A stretch of DNA of 6,609 bases, taken from positions 1 to 6,609 of the forward strand of contig DVLW01000070.1 in the NCBI GenBank assembly GCA_018715285.1. The letters run 5' to 3'. This stretch comes from Candidatus Faecivivens stercoripullorum. Lineage in GTDB: Bacteria > Bacillota > Clostridia > Oscillospirales > Ruminococcaceae. Shown piece by piece: positions 5,614-6,609 of the stretch (position 1 is its first letter; each line of letters starts with the position of its first letter). The translations under genes and the position numbers were made by a program. A model generated the notes under the pieces. It ran no database searches, was not told the origin of the DNA, and worked only from the letters and a program-made list of their open reading frames with translations.

Positions 5614-6609
5614 TTACTGTGATACGGTAAAGAGTGAATAAAAATAGTCTTTCTTTTTCATAAGTTCATCGAATGTACCGGCTTCTTCGATACGCCCATT
5701 TTTTAATGCGAGAATACAGTCATATCGTTTTAACAGTGCAGCGTCCAGATGATGGGTAACAACAATTCGGGTCATGCCGTTCAGATTCAGAATAGAGCTT
5801 GAAACCTGGTAGGCTGTCGCAGCATCCAGAGCGACCGTTGCCTCATCCACAAGCAAAACCTGTGATTTCTTCAGCAGACTTCTTGCGATAGAAATGCGCT
5901 GTTTTTCACCGCCGGAAAGGCCGCTTCCGTTTTCACCGCAAAGATAATTTTCTCCGCGTGCCGCAATTAGCTGTGACAGGCCGGAAAGCTCAATTGCCCG
6001 TGTTACTTCTTCATCGGGGAATTCATGGAACATGGTGATGTTGTCCCGAATGGAAGCGTTGAATACAAACACATTTTGCTGGATGATAGAAACGATGTCA
6101 TAAAGAGATTCACTGCTGATGCTCCTGATTTCGTATCCGTCATAATAAATCTCGCCGGTATAATGTCCATGGCTTGCCATCAACAGCCCCAGCAGGGTGG
6201 ATTTTCCGCTGCCAGATGCACCAACAACTGCATAGCATTTTCCTGCCTGAAAATGAGCGGAAATATTGTGCAGGACGTCGGCACCTTGCTGGTAGCCAAA
6301 AGAGACATCCCGCAGACTGATTCCATTGGACAGTCGTTGAGGCAGAAGTGCACCTTCATCACGAATATGATCGTTTAAGGAATCAGCCAGCTTTTCAATC
6401 AGCGCAATTGCTGCTTTTCTTGCGGCAAACTGTTCCGGGAATTGCTGAATGGGGTTAATGATGTTTGCGGTCAGATCGATAAAGATGATTAAAATACCCG
6501 GTGTGATTGTCCAGCCTGCCAGCATCAGCCATGCGCCGGACAGAAAGGTACCAAGCTGTGCAATGACACCTGCTACTCCTGCCAATGTACTGATTACGGT
6601 TATCAGCTT
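5614..6609 (-). CDS. ABC exporter, C-terminal part (last membrane helices plus complete NBD; 5' end outside window)
   Basis: The frame is open through the right edge, giving 331 visible residues ending at TAA (5614-5616). The first possible ATG (6585) falls within a membrane helix and is not the true start. Numbering from the first visible codon, hydrophobic helices lie at about 10-50 and the nucleotide-binding domain at about 95-331. The domain has A-loop Tyr106, Walker A GASGSGKS (130-137), Q-loop Gln178, signature LSGGE (231-235), Walker B VLLVDE with Asp255 and Glu256, and H-loop His286. All catalytic residues are intact, so it could act as a homodimer, or pair with a gene outside the window. 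LSGGE in place of LSGGQ is a mild, common variant. It is clearly diverged from the two half-transporters and is transcriptionally separate from them, having its own terminator. Its substrate (peptide, lipid or drug) cannot be told. Confidence 0.9.
   Translation of the reverse strand, partial: KLITVISTLAGVAGVIAQLGTFLSGAWLMLAGWTITPGILIIFIDLTANIINPIQQFPEQFAARKAAIALIEKLADSLNDHIRDEGALLPQRLSNGISLRDVSFGYQQGADVLHNISAHFQAGKCYAVVGASGSGKSTLLGLLMASHGHYTGEIYYDGYEIRSISSESLYDIVSIIQQNVFVFNASIRDNITMFHEFPDEEVTRAIELSGLSQLIAARGENYLCGENGSGLSGGEKQRISIARSLLKKSQVLLVDEATVALDAATAYQVSSSILNLNGMTRIVVTHHLDAALLKRYDCILALKNGRIEEAGTFDELMKKKDYFYSLFTVSQ

Noticed and set aside
1..6609. CRISPR arrays, tRNA or rRNA genes, insertion sequences, prophage or toxin-antitoxin modules
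   Set aside because: No repeat-spacer pattern, cloverleaf, transposase motif or terminal inverted repeat was found; the window is filled by six genes of known families and two short regulatory gaps.

Overview
The window looks like chromosomal DNA from a Gram-positive, low-to-mid-GC Bacillota, most likely a Clostridia-type anaerobe. This is an inference from the AGGAGG-type ribosome binding sites, a textbook TTGACA/TATAAT promoter, GTG and TTG start codons, U-tract hairpin terminators and the protein families present. Roughly half the bases are G+C. I cannot name the genus. Every gene I can support reads on the minus strand, so transcription runs from high to low coordinates, and coding density is high. 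The only two gaps are about 190 bp each, and both hold regulatory signals.

Right part (5614-6609): the C-terminal half of an ABC exporter whose N-terminus lies beyond the window. It has a complete set of ATPase residues and ends in its own intrinsic terminator (5542-5585).

Middle (1362-5514): a self-contained drug/toxicant-efflux type operon of marR-type regulator, ABC half-transporter A and ABC half-transporter B. Its three genes are joined by 4-bp stop/start overlaps (GTGA and ATGA). It starts from a perfect consensus sigma-A promoter (5486-5514) and ends at a hairpin terminator (1281-1318). Immediately downstream of the -10 box, across the expected transcription start, lies a dense array of alternating GCAA/TTGC half-sites, the obvious candidate operator for the MarR-type repressor. 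The two half-transporters have complementary defects in their ATP sites. Half-transporter A has Asp for the Walker B Glu and Gln for the H-loop His. Half-transporter B has an altered signature motif, ISQGQ. Together they predict a heterodimer with one catalytic and one degenerate ATP site, as in the TM287/288, BmrCD and LmrCD type. The likely logic is that a ligand releases the MarR protein, a very strong promoter fires, and regulator and pump are made together.

Left part (1-1211): an ECF-type sigma factor gene followed 16 nt later by a gene for a single-pass membrane protein that runs off the left edge. The arrangement is that of a sigma factor with its membrane-bound partner or anti-sigma factor, although the cytoplasmic part of that partner is very short and has no zinc-binding motif. 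A 14-bp perfect palindrome sits just upstream of the sigma factor ribosome binding site.

I see no tRNA or rRNA gene, CRISPR array, insertion sequence or prophage signal. The gene content belongs to known families. The most distinctive element is the operator architecture in front of the marR-ABC-ABC operon.
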